Source of the DNA: Tachypleus tridentatus
Lineage: Eukaryota > Arthropoda > Merostomata > Xiphosura > Limulidae
Reading direction: 5' to 3'
Length of the DNA stretch: 64,000 nucleotides
Assembly (NCBI RefSeq): GCF_004210375.1
Contig: NC_134830.1
Span: 65,388,326-65,452,325, forward strand
How positions within the stretch are numbered: position 1 is the first letter of the stretch; every line of letters starts with the position of its first letter. Made by a program: the position numbers and the translations under genes. Below the pieces are notes generated by a model. The model was given only the letters and a program-made list of their open reading frames with translations, was not told where the DNA came from and did not search any database. Below, piece by piece: positions 11,801-21,962 of this stretch.

Positions 11801-12488
11801 CTGAAAAGGAAATGTTCGTAAAAAACTACCGCACCAATCACAACAGTGGTTACTACTTTTACAACTAAATAGTGTTGTTATAGCTTAACAACAATTAAAA
11901 CAATTGAAATTTTCATAAAAAGTATGTTTCTGGTTTAACCAATGAAAATTTTCAGAAACAGTAGTAAGTTTAAATTATAAAACAATCGTGTATGTATTTA
12001 CACAACAATATTGTTAAGTTTCTAAAAGAACGAAAAGGTAATACAGCAGCATCTTCTGATTTGGTATTATGTTTATAGGCTTATTCAGACAACAAAGCGA
12101 AAATATAAAAATCGTAGTCAAATAGATAGCAGTGGATAGGGTTGACAATCTGATTTGCTTCCAGTTTATTATTTTAAAGTTAATGACGGCTATTACAAAT
12201 AACATTCGTGTAGAATTGCGCGAACATCCAAAGTAAATAGTTAACAGGCGCAAATTATAAAAGTTAAGTAAATTAAATTAAAATATAACTGTTTTTAAGA
12301 GAATTTTAACCAGTAATATAATTTATATTGCAATATTAATTATTAATAAAAAAAAAGGTTTTAATATTTTCTTTATACAAGTACATGACTGCTAATGTGT
12401 TTTAATTTCATCTTTTTTTAAGAACCCAATCAGTGGTCATCTCTTTTCCTTGTATTGTTCAATTATCTTTCCTCCATTTTATCTCCAC

Positions 12489-12748
12489 GGTCCGACATTG
12501 CCAGACTGTTAAGGCACTAGACTCATAATTCGAGAGTCCCTGGTTCGAATTCACACCAAACATGCCCCCTCTTTCAGCCGTGTGGGCATTATAATGTGTC
12601 GGTCAATCTTACTATTCGTTGCTAAATGAGTACTCCAAAAGTTGGCGGTGGGTAGTGATGACTAGCTGTCTTGCGTCTAGTCTTGCACTGTTAAATTCGG
12701 GACGGCTAGCGCAGATATCTCTTGTGTAGTTTTGTGCGAAATTCAAAT
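12489..12748 (+). repeat. SINE-A copy
   Basis: Head GGTCCGACATTGCCAGACTG, B box GGTTCGAATTC, full body, then GTGCGAAATTCAAATCAATC. Its tail is the first part of the 198 bp tandem array that follows. Confidence 0.85.
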
Positions 12749-13140
12749 CAATCATTTTGTTCTACGAACTAAATATTAATATAAAATATATTATTTTATT
12801 TAGTTTTGCTATTTCCTACGTTAAAACTTGCAGTTATTACACTCAATTCCTTTCTTTCTCAGATAATCTCTACTTTAGTCTTACACTGCTAAATTAAGGA
12901 CGGCTAGCGCAGATATCCCTTGTGTAGCTTTGTGCGAAATTCAAATCAATCATTTTGTTCTACGAACTAAATATTAATATAAAATATATTATTTGGTTTA
13001 GTTTTGCTATTTCCTACGTTAAAACTTGCAGTTATTAGACTCAATTCCTTTCTTTCTAAGATAATCTCTACTTTAGTCTTACACTGCTAAATTAAGGACG
13101 GCTAGCGCAGATAGCCCTTGTGTAGCTCTGTACAAAATTA
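12678..13140 (+). repeat. 198 bp tandem repeat made of a SINE tail plus flank, ~2.3 units
   Basis: The block from TAGTCTTACACTGCTAAATT through the flank TTCTACGAACTAAATATTAA recurs with a measured offset of exactly 198 bases (ttctacg at 12760 and 12958; ttacactgct at 12881 and 13079). The last unit is partial. It arose from local duplication, not from independent SINE insertions, because the non-SINE flank is copied too. Confidence 0.9.
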
Positions 13141-13521
13141 AAACAAAACAAAAACAATCAAACAAACTATTTTGTTTTCCGGTGTGATGGCAGGTTTAGG
13201 GACTTACAATGATAAAAACAAAGGCTAATCATGCAAGGCTTTGTATTTTTGGACACTCTTATTTACATCTACTATTCCGATTTGTATTCATCTTTAATCA
13301 TAATTTTATTCTGCACTTAAGGTTTACTGTCATACGATAAATATAATTGATAGCTTGTCATTACTGCTGTGAAGCATATGTTTCTGCACATTTTTCCTTT
13401 TCTCTGTACCTTTCATCCTTTTTCTAGTTTGTATCATGGTTTTTGTTTTTGGCTTAGTTGTCTGAGATATTTACTTTACCTTTATCATTTTAATTAGAAA
13501 TGAAAAAAAACACACTAGTAC

Positions 13522-13929
13522 CTCTTCAGAGAAGAAGGTGACAACAAGAGCGTAACAACTGGCTTGACAGGTGAAAGCAAAATTGATTTGGAATAAAATT
13601 ACAGCCTGACGTTTTGTAATCCAAGGTCTTTTTTTTTATTATTACTTATTAAAGGAGAGGATTTTGATTGATCAGGTGAATAATTTTCATCTGGATCATA
13701 CATACTTTCTGAATTATCATAACTAGTATAAGAGTAAAGTTTTGATATGTCAGTTGTTAGAACATTTCTTTGTGTAGTGTTGGATTCCAACAGGTTAAGC
13801 TTTAAGCTTGTTCTCACATATTGCTGAAGGAAGAATTCCTGCCTTTTCTGCTTCGGAGGAAGAAGAGTAAATTTTAAAAAAATCCATTACAGTTTCATAT
13901 GTTGCTGACTTGGGTAATGACGTCATCAT
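13522..13929 (-). pseudogene. SLC18B1-like copy 1, exon 1 (start codon, two frameshifts)
   Basis: Coding starts at the ATG pair 13929-13924 (MMTSLPKSATYETVMDFF), because similarity to inverted copy 4 begins at the same ATG. The exon encodes a ~95-residue cytosolic N-terminus and span 1, ending ALVVTFFSEE before donor GTACTA. A 7 bp tandem duplication (13796-13809) shifts the frame after ENKL. A run of nine T (nine A on the coding strand, 13629-13637) is one short and shifts it again before WITKRQAVILFQ. Copy 4 lacks both shifts. Confidence 0.8.
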
Positions 13930-13999
13930 TTTACAGTAATGCAGAGTAGAAGCTTTTGGAAATACGAAAAATACCAAATATTCATTACAGTCAAAATGA

Positions 14000-14178
14000 T
14001 AACATAACTTTAAAATTAATCTGAATAGCTGATAAATTTGTTAACGTGTGTAGGAAATAATTACTTCGGTTTAAATGTAATCTTATAACGTATAAGAGTT
14101 TATGATACAAGCAATCAGTGTTTATAGTAAAATACTGTTAGGTTATGAAAAACCACATCATTAATTTTATGAAACATA
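14000..14178 (+). repeat. Copy 1 upstream flank, duplicated at 28971-29149
   Basis: These 179 bases are near-identical to 28971-29149 in direct orientation (for example GCTGATAAATTTGTTAACGT in both). This is the 5' flank of transporter copy 1, so the duplicate looks like another scrap of the transporter locus. Confidence 0.9.
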
Positions 14179-14182
14179 AATA

Positions 14183-14557
14183 CAGTCATGAAAAAGTGAG
14201 GACACCATATGAAAACCCGTATATTTTTGTAACATTTTTGGATATATAGATATGTAATCTCAATTTTAACAATATTGAGGTATTATAGGAATATAACTAA
14301 ACAATTAAAACCGAAGAAAAGACTTTTCAAGATCTTCTGTTGATGTAATTCTACAAAAATGCATATTCTAACTGAGGAAAAAGTTTGAACATCCCCACAT
14401 TTATTACCACTTAAAATGGCTCAATTCACACACAGGTGTATCACACCAGGTGCACATCATTAGAAGATCGTCACTCAGCATTTTGAATGAGGCTTGCCCT
14501 ATTTAAACCTCAGACATTTAGTTTGGTGTGCTCCTGACTGTTGAAGTGAGAGTAAGC
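14183..14557 (+). mobile_element. Probable Tc1-like transposon 5' end (truncated)
   Basis: The stretch starts CAGTCATGAAAAAGTGAGG right after a TA. It ends with the leader TTTGGTGTGCTCCTGACTG and TTGAAGTGAGAGTAAGCAC, which I associate with the leader just before the transposase start in Tc1-like elements. No transposase follows; LINE sequence takes over. The identification is from memory of such leaders and is tentative. Confidence 0.4.
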
Positions 14558-14740
14558 ACACCTTCCTTTTTTTTTCGCTCGCCGCGTGAGTTGTCGTGCC
14601 TGTTACGGGTGTTTGTGTTGTTTTGTTACCGGGTGTTGTATCGTGTTTACCGTCGACCATGTGCCTTGGTCGTGTGTTGTGCGGGTCCCGTGCTGATTAG
14701 TAGTGTGTGTGTGTGAGTGAACAGTGAAGTGTAGGTCGGT

Positions 14741-15877
14741 ATGGCCACGGCCATCCGACCATACTCTGTTCGGCCGCGGTCTATCCGCTTCGTGGTGCCC
14801 GCGGCCTCACTACCCTCGGCGGAATAGAAGGTAGCCACACCTTCAGCATTTTGGAGGTGAGCTTTATGTGGCGACGCTGGCGTCAGCCGCTCATGCCCAT
14901 CATCTACTGGACCAGGGGGACTTTTCCTTGGGGGACCATCGTGTGCCCGTGAAGCCGGCCGGGCAGAACATTAAGTGAATCACCCTCCGGTCGGCTCCAT
15001 TTGAAATGTCTCATGACGTCGTCAAAGACGTGTTGTCGGCATATGGGACTGTCAGGAAAATAGAACATGAGACGCAGCTGTCGCGCCCGACCGTGTGCAC
15101 TGAGAACTGACATGTGTGTCTAGACATGCGAACGCCAGTCTCTAACTTTATTGTGGTGAACGGGTTCCGGGTAATGTGCAATTACCCGGGAATGTATCGA
15201 CTGTGTCGCCGTTGTGGCCAAGAGGGCCACCTGTTGGCCTAATGTCAGACCCCGCGGTATGGGATATGTCTGGCGTATGGACACGTGGCTGCCGTGTGTA
15301 CTGTTAAGTGCAATATTTGTTGTGGTGGCCACACGCCCTCGCGATGTCCGAGGCGTGTGGCGACGTACGCCTCAGTGGCTGCAGGGCTGCGACGGTTGCG
15401 AGGGCCAAGAAAGCAAGGGCAAAACGGGCGGGGGAAGCAGCTCTTCATCCCGCGTCATCTGTGGCGGTTGTGGGTGGGGTCCCCGAGGGAGCGCCTGTCA
15501 CGACGGCTGTAGCGTCTGGGGAGGGTGTGTCACGGTCCTCTGAGAGGGTCCATGTCTCGCCTGCCCAGGATGTGAAGGCTGTGTCCTCTGTGGTGAAGGG
15601 CGGTGCCTTGGGTGCTGATCGGGTGGAGTGGGCGTCTGATGTGGCTTCAGCTCATCCTTCGGGCCCGGGTTTGGACGGGGCCCCTGTGGGGGTTCAGGTC
15701 GGCCCGGGTGGCCCCGAGGCATCTACAGTCTCCATGGGGGCTCTGGCCTCCCTGTCGGGTGGTGTGGGGGTTGGGGGCTGTGTGGGCACCCAAGATCCAA
15801 CTGCCCCTGTAAGTGTTAGAGAGGGCCCCTCTGTGGAGGGTCCTGTCCCCCTTGTTTTAGGTTGTGTGTCTCTCTGA
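14741..15877 (+). pseudogene. Tx1-like LINE ORF1 (nucleic-acid-binding, CCHC knuckles)
   Basis: It starts MATAIRPYSVRPRSIRFVVP. A later frame reads YRLCRRCGQEGHLLA, a CCHC knuckle, followed by VKCNICCGGHTPSRCP, a second one; these bind the element's RNA. The tail is Gly/Pro/Val-rich. Broken by at least four stops: TAG after PSAE, TGA where unit 2 has Trp (IKWITL), TGA after CTEN, and TAA after HLLA. There is also a frameshift near 15390. Confidence 0.75.
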
Positions 15878-16215
15878 GGAGGGTCCTGCCACCCTGTTCA
15901 GAATGGGTCAGTGGGGGTGGTCGGGGCTCCACTGCTACCTCTGCTGAGGCTTAGGGTTCTGAGGGACCCACGGTATTGGCTCTGAGGATGGTGGTTGTTC
16001 TGGGCCCCTCCAGCGAGGCGCTGACCCCGACATTGGACGAGCTGCCGTCACCTTGCTCGTTCACGAGTATCTTGGACTTTCCTGGTCTTCCCTGGCTCTC
16101 CAGATTGAGTGTGGACAGTGGGGAATTACGGGGGCCTTGCAGCCCCGTTATGTTGCTGAACTTCGGTCCGGTTTTCCCTCCAGTGCAGCGTCACTAAGTC
16201 CTCCCTTCTGATTGG

Positions 16216-17972
16216 TTGATGGGTTTTTCCTGCCTCACTCTTAACATCCGGAGGATGTGTAACATTGCTAATCAATTCTACGCACTCTCCCTGTTCAACC
16301 ACTTTGTGGTTGACGCAATTTTCTTGCAGGAGACCCATTTTGCCTCTCGGAGGGACCATTTATTTATCGTTTTCTTCTCGTTACCCTGTCCGTGCCTTCT
16401 GGTCGTTTGGCATTACACGTTTACGGGGAGTGAAGATCCTTTTCCACCCGCAAGTTCTTGGGACCTTCCTCGCATTGCTTTGCGATGCTAAAGGGCGGGT
16501 GGTGCACATTGATGTTGTCACTGGGAGTCGTAAGATTCGGCTTGTCAATGTCTATGCGCCTGTCAGAACCAGGGAGCGGGATGCCTTTGTGTCAGGCTTC
16601 GACAAGTTCATGGTTACACAGGCCGATATCGTCCTTGGGGGCGACTTCAACTGCGTTTTGGAACCTCCCCGCGACAAAATTGGAGGTGATCCTCTTTCTG
16701 GTGATCAGTGTACGCAGTCTCTGCGTGCGGTGCTATCAGATTTTGCCTTTTCCGATATCTGGCATGCACTTTTTATGGCTACCTGGACCAGTCGGGGTGT
16801 ATCTTGCCGCCTCCACCGTTTCTATGTGACACCTGGCCTACGGCAGAGCCCCAGCGGGGCTGCTGTTCATCGGGTTGGGGATGTCTCGTTTTCAAAGTCT
16901 GACCATCGGGCGTTTCTCGCCACATTCGGGGATTTTGTCCCCGTTTATCGGGGCCCTGGTGTGTGGAGGCTCAACGTCTCCATCCTTGCCGAGGCTGGGG
17001 TTGAAGACGCTTTGCTTGCCCTTGTTCGGGGGCTCTGTTTTGTCGAGTCTGTCACCCAGTCTTGGTGGGTCTGAAGAAGGCCTGTGCCTCCTTGCTGAGG
17101 CAAGCTGGCATGCGGCTTTCGCGGGCCCGCCACCTGGCCTTGCAGGGCAAGCAGGACATCTTGGCTGCCTTGCTTCGTGGCAAACCAACAGATCGCTGGG
17201 TCCTCTCGAACATTGAGATACTACATAGGGATATAGATTTGGATTATTCCAAGCTGTTCTGTGCAGCTAGCGTCTCTAGTCTGATCGAGTCACTCCATCC
17301 CAGAACTGCCACCAGGGTTCTGCTGTGCAAGGCACGGGATATAGTTAAGACCCGAAACATCTCCATTTTGGTGTTGGAGAATTGTCAATCTTCATCTGAC
17401 ATCTCCAACATTCTAGACGCGTGCCTTGGCTACTATCGCCGTTTGTTTTCGGCTATGCCCGTGGACTTGGGGTTGTGGGATGACATTACTCAGTTTTTGC
17501 CCTCCCTCGACCCTTCCTTTCACGAACAGCTGGTGAAACCAGTCTCCTTGGGTGAGTGTTGGAGGGCATTCGGTCCATGCTGTTTGGTAAGTGTCCTGGG
17601 CCGGATGAGCTGCCGGTGGAATTTTACAGCCGCGTGTGGCATATCATCGGACCCTCTTTTGTCCCGCTTTGTAACGACTATCTGGCTGCGAGGTCTCTTC
17701 CACCGGGAATAATGGATGGGCTAATTACACTAATCTGTAAGAATCCCAGCCAGTCTGACGATCTTTCTTCCTGGCGCCCTATTTCTTTCCTGAATGTGGA
17801 TGCAAAGAACATTTCTAAGTTCCTGTGTACCCATTTGGGTTCGGTCATGCCTTCCTTGGTCCGCTGCACTCAGACTTGTGGCGTGAGGGGCAGAAGTATC
17901 CAACAAAATTTGGTGCTTCTCAGAGACCTGTTTCATTACATTATGGATTGTGATATCTTTGCAGTCTTTGTG
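16216..17972 (+). pseudogene. Tx1-like LINE ORF2, unit 1 (endonuclease and partial RT)
   Basis: The endonuclease shows LTLNIR, then FLQETHFASRRDH with the catalytic Glu, VYAPV, GGDFNC with the catalytic Asp, CRLHRFYVT (Asp to His against the usual RLDRFYV) and the terminal SDHRAF. RT begins GKCPGPDELPVEFY, then SSWRPISFLNVDAKN and QNLVLLRDLFHYIM. It stops at FAVFVS, the start of motif A. Frame changes near 16350, 17070 and 17570 break it. Confidence 0.8.
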
Positions 17973-20842
17973 TCCCCCAGAGCAGGGAACTTTCCCTTGG
18001 GGGACCAGCGTATGCCCGTAGAGCCGGCCGGACAAAACATTAAGTGGATCACTCTCCAGTTGGCTCAATTTGAAATGTCCCATGACGTCATGCCTTACTC
18101 TTAACATCCGGGGTATGCGTAGCGTTGCTGAGCAATTCTATGCATTCTCCCTATTCAACCGCTTTGAGGTTGACACTATATTTTTGCAGGGGGTCCATTT
18201 TGCCTCTAGGAGGGACCATTTTTCCTTTCCCACCCGTTTCCCTGTCTGTTCCTTCTGGCCGTTTGGCACTACAGGTTCACGTGAGGTGGGGATCCTTTTC
18301 CACCTGCATTTTAATGGGACCATCCTCGCATCACACAGTGATGCTAAGGCACGAGCGGTGTACGTTAATGTTGTCATTGGAGGTCGTAAGATTAGGCTTG
18401 TCAGTGTTTATGCACCTGCCCGGCTTTAGGAGCGGGAGGTCTTCTTCTAGGGCTTAGACAGGTTCATGGTTACACAGGCCGATATCGTTTCTGGTGGCAA
18501 CTTTAATTGCATCTTGGATCCTCACCTCGACAAGATTGGGGGTGATCCTCTTTCTGATGATCTGTATACACGGTATCTGCGTGCAGTGCTGTCGGATTTC
18601 GACGTTTCTGATGTTTGGCAGGTGCTGCATTGGTCTGCTTTTGTGGCTACCTGGACTGATCAGGGCGTTTCTTGTCGCCTTGACAGGTTCTATGTGACAC
18701 CTGGCCTTTGGCAGAGCCTCGACGGGGCTGCTGTTCAACGGGTTGGGATTGTCTCATTTTACGTGTCTGACCATCGGGCGTTTCTCACCACAATCCGGGA
18801 TTTTGTCCCTGTTTTTCGGGGCCCCGGTGCGTAGTGGCTCAACGTCTCCCTCCTTGCTGAGGATGAGATTGGAGACTCTTTGCTTACTCTTGTTTGAGAG
18901 CTCTGTTTTGTCGAACCTGTCACTGGGTCTTGGTGGGTGGGTCTCAAGGAAATCTGAGCCTCCTTGCTGAGGCGAGCTGGTATGCGGCTTTCGCGGGCCC
19001 GCCGTCTGGTCTTGCGGGGCAAGCAGAACATCTCGAATGCCTTGCTTCGTGCTCCTGTGTGTCCATTTGGGTGCGGTCATGCCTACCTTGGTCGGCTGCA
19101 CTCAGACTTGTGGCGTGCGGGGCAGAAGTATCCAACTAAATCTGGTGCTTCTCAGGGACCTGTTCCATTACATCATGGATCAGAATATCCCTGCAGTCTT
19201 TGTGTCCCTCGATCAGAGCAAAGTTTTTGATCGAGTCCACCATGGATTTCTGTGGTTCGTTCTGGGAAGATGTGGCCTTCCTCAAGTTTTTGTATGCTAC
19301 ATGCAAGCCTTGTATACGACAGCTTCAAGCAGGCTCTTGGTTAACGGGTACCTGACGTCCTCATTTTCCATCTTCATCGTCAAAGCTGCTTGTAGTCCCC
19401 AACACTTTACATGTTGGTTATTGAGTGCCTGCTCTCTCATCAGTGCTACTCGGTCTCGGTGCGTGGCCTCCAGATGCCGGGGGTTCGTGCGTAACGTATG
19501 TCGCGCAAGCAGACGATGTAAACCTGTTCCTTGTGAACTTTACATCCTTAGGTTCAGTGCTGGCCATCGTCCATCGTTACTCAAGGGCCAGCGCCACCCA
19601 GCTGAACGTCCCCAAGTTTCGTGTGCAGGGCTTTGACAAATGGGCTTCGTCTGCTGACTGGACCCACTCCCCAATCAACTACTTTGGGGTTCGTTTTCTC
19701 ACGGACCCTGGGGCAGCTAGGGAGGGGTGGTTCAGCGTGTTGGTTTGACAGTGCACGATTACTGCTACTGCCCTGTTAACCTGTTTGACAGGGTAGAGGT
19801 GGTGCAGAGGAGGATCCTTCCCTTGATCTGGTACCTGGGGGCTGTCCTTCCTCTGGATGACTGGACTGCACGAGCCATCGAATGCCATGTCTTTGCCTTC
19901 CTGTGGGGCGGCAAGCCAGAGGCGGTGTCTCGGCTCTCATTGACGCTGCCATCTCGCAGCGGTGGTCTGGGCATTCCATGTGTCCAGACCCAGTGTCTTG
20001 CTTTTCTTCTGTCTGTTACCTTTTGCTGTCTGTCTTTGGAGGGTCACCCTTGTTGTCACCTAGTGAGATTCTTCGTGAGCCTTCAGACACCTATGTGTTT
20101 TGACTATCCTTCTTGGCACATCAGCACTGCTAGTGCGTTTCGGCAATATCGTACCGTGTCTGCCGATGTACCGACAGACTCCCGTTTTCTCTACCGCCTG
20201 CTGGTCCCTGCATGTACCCACAGGATCGAGCAATGCCACGTTGCTCTGCCGTGGGACGTAGTTTGGGGCCGCGTTGCGCTGCATCATGTTGATCGCTACA
20301 TCCAGGCTTTCAACTGGCGTGTGGTGCATAAAATTCTGCTGGTGAGGGGGCGTACCAACCTGTGGAACTCGTGTACATCAGACTTGTGTCCCGTGTGTCA
20401 CATCCAGGTGGAGTCTGTCTTGCACTGGTTGGTCCTCTGTCCGACTTCGGCAGAAATCTGGGAAAGGGTTGTGGTCCTTTTCCGGGTCCCGCCACTTTCG
20501 GCAGAGACTATCCTGTATCACGTGCCGGTCCCTGTTCCCAGCCACCTGGCCTTTTCCTTTCAGTATGCACGTACCATCTTTAAGTACATTTTCTGACTTG
20601 CTCAAAACAAATTGGTCTGCGAGCAGGCTATGGTGTCGTACTTTTCGATACTGGGTAGGGCCAGATATCAGCTGTTACTCAACCTTGAGGCAGACTATCA
20701 GCGCTTAGGTTCCAGGACGTTTTACCATCTCTGGTACCGGACCTCTCGAACCTTTGTGCGTTAGTGTGGTAAGTTGTCAAGCATTATGACTGGTTGTGCA
20801 CTTCAGTACGGGAACTGGAACCTGGAAATAAGATCTAAGACA
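17973..20842 (+). mobile_element. Tx1-like LINE, unit 2 (internally deleted)
   Basis: This second copy of the same family joins unit 1 directly. It begins with a ~113 bp ORF1 piece (KWITLQLAQFEMSHDV), then jumps at about 18086 to the ORF2 endonuclease; unit 1 has ~1.2 kb more between these points. A second jump at ~19051 removes what is ~641 bp in unit 1 (17180-17820). After ORF2 there is a short 3' UTR and a run of T at 20851-20861. No flanking target duplication was found. Confidence 0.75.
18086..20763 (+). pseudogene. Tx1-like LINE ORF2, unit 2
   Basis: Endonuclease: CLTLNIRGM, FLQGVHFASRRDH (catalytic Glu replaced by Gly), GGNFNCILD (Asp replaced by Asn), CRLDRFYVTPGL and SDHRAF. RT: AVFVSLDQSKVFDRVHHGF (motif A, Asp kept), a degraded motif B, and VAQADDVNLFL where the usual Tyr of YADD is Gln. 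The C-terminus keeps a Cys/His cluster, LCPVCHIQVESVLHWLVLC, typical of this clade. Stops and frameshifts are frequent, so the copy is dead. Confidence 0.8.
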
Positions 20843-21319
20843 TCAAACTTTATTTTTTTTTTGCTTTAGTAAACATTCTGATTTTTGAAAACCGTGACGA
20901 CAAATAAGTAAATATATAATATCTCTAGTTACTTGTGTACGTAAGCATATTTTACATCTGATGATGTAAAATTTTTGCAAACCCAGTGTCGAAAGTTTGT
21001 TGTCGTCTTTTAAAGGATTATGGGTTAAGTCAAATACATAATGTTTCAATTACTTTGGATCATGGGCCCTTTGAGAAAATTGAACGAATAGACAAATTTA
21101 ATCTTCATTAGAAAGGTAAAGCAAATTTTACTTTGACATAGAGGTTACAAAAAAGTGTAATTATATAAATATTTACTAACTCAGTTCAAAGGTTAGGTGT
21201 CCCCTACACCAGTCGTATTACTTTTAGTAAACATATGTCAAAAGACATGATTCTGCTAAATGTCATCCAAAGAAGATTTGGAAATACGTTAAACTTTGGA
21301 AAAAAGGGAGGAAGAAACA

Positions 21320-21503
21320 TATTGTACACCGAGACCTACATCTGTACAAAAGTAAGGCCCTAGACATATATCTCTACAAAAAAGAGGATATTACACCCTA
21401 GATCAACAATTTTATAAAAAGAACATTTTAGATACTTGGTCTATATCTCTACAAAAATAAGATCATAGACTCTAGACCTACATCAAAACAAAAAGAAGAT
21501 CTT
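21320..21503 (+). repeat. Degenerate minisatellite, ~35 bp units
   Basis: About five imperfect units share a CTAGACCTACATCTCTACA-like core followed by an A-rich stretch and GATC or GGCCC. Good units start near 21330, 21360 and 21439. Unit length varies. Confidence 0.6.
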
Positions 21504-21510
21504 TTTGTAT

Positions 21511-21578
21511 TAATTAGGGACGGCTAGCACAAATACCCCTCGAGTAGCTTTGTGCGAAATTCCAAAAAACAAACAAAC
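21511..21578 (+). repeat. SINE-A 3' tail fragment
   Basis: TAATTAGGGACGGCTAGCAC, CTCGAGTAGCTTTGTGCG and AAACAAACAAAC; only the last ~68 bases of the family are present. Confidence 0.85.
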
Positions 21579-21838
21579 TACCCCAGCTCCAACCATACTC
21601 TAACATGAATACATGGAAAAAAATTATAAAATAAAATCCAGTATTTTAACTTAGAATGAGCAATGTGAATGCCGTATAAAAATTACCAACATATAAAGAT
21701 CTTTTAATATTATTAAATTAAGTAAATACTCTTAAGTATAATACGTTGCTGGTTCGTCACACATTTTTAAACAACAGTAATACTAATTTTACTAAGTCTA
21801 GCTATTCTAGCTTTTCAATCTCTGATACACGCAAGTGT

Positions 21839-21962
21839 CCCCTAGTGGGTCAGCGAAAAGTTTACTGACTTGCAACGCTGAAATCCGGGTCCTCGAATCC
21901 ACGTGGTGGATATAGTGCAAATAGCACGTTGAGCAGCTATATTCGATGTGCATTTGAATTCG
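21839..21962 (+). repeat. SINE-B copy, diverged
   Basis: CCCCTAGTGGGTCAGCG, CTGACTTGCAACGCTGAAAT, CGAATCCACGTGGTGGAT, then a diverged 3' part. Confidence 0.65.

Larger units (their letters stand above)
1478..13929 (-). pseudogene. SLC18B1-like: SLC18B1-like MFS transporter, copy 1 (exons 1-9, decayed)
   Basis: This is a major facilitator superfamily protein of the SLC18B1 type, a 12-membrane-span vesicular amine/polyamine exchanger family. Exons in transcription order are 13929-13522, 11800-11705, 10114-10041, 9201-9054, 4015-3947, 3401-3314, 3088-2949, 1930-1832 and 1569-1478; later exons are not seen before the window edge. Recognisable pieces include SFVGRIVQAIG (span 4) and the antiporter motif C GLGITIGPVIGGALYE (span 5). 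Exons 3 to 9 keep the family's phases. Lesions are a 7 bp tandem duplication and a one-base loss in exon 1, a GT-to-AT change at the exon 2 donor, AG-to-AA at the exon 6 acceptor, and TAG in exon 8. I infer an inactive gene; assembly error could explain single lesions but hardly all five. Introns hold SINEs and AT-rich DNA. Confidence 0.85.
14558..17972 (+). mobile_element. Tx1-like LINE, unit 1 (degenerate)
   Basis: This is a non-LTR retrotransposon, strikingly GC-rich against its AT-rich surroundings. It has a 5' leader (14558-14740), ORF1 with zinc knuckles (14741-15877) and ORF2 with an apurinic-like endonuclease followed by reverse transcriptase (from about 16216). ORF order, the knuckle array and the RT text resemble the Tx1 group of the L1 superfamily. 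It breaks off inside RT motif A at 17972, where ORF1 sequence of a second unit begins. Stops and frameshifts in both ORFs show it is inactive. Confidence 0.8.

Noticed and set aside
13917..13930. Conserved TGACGTCA (CRE-like) at copies 1 and 4 as a promoter element
   Set aside because: It is explained by the start codon and the following Thr-Ser codons (ATGACGTCA), and similarity stops just upstream of the ATG.
15214..20605. Many overlapping long ORFs on both strands
   Set aside because: They are shadows caused by high GC in the Tx1-like LINE; only the frames with zinc-knuckle, endonuclease and RT motifs are kept.
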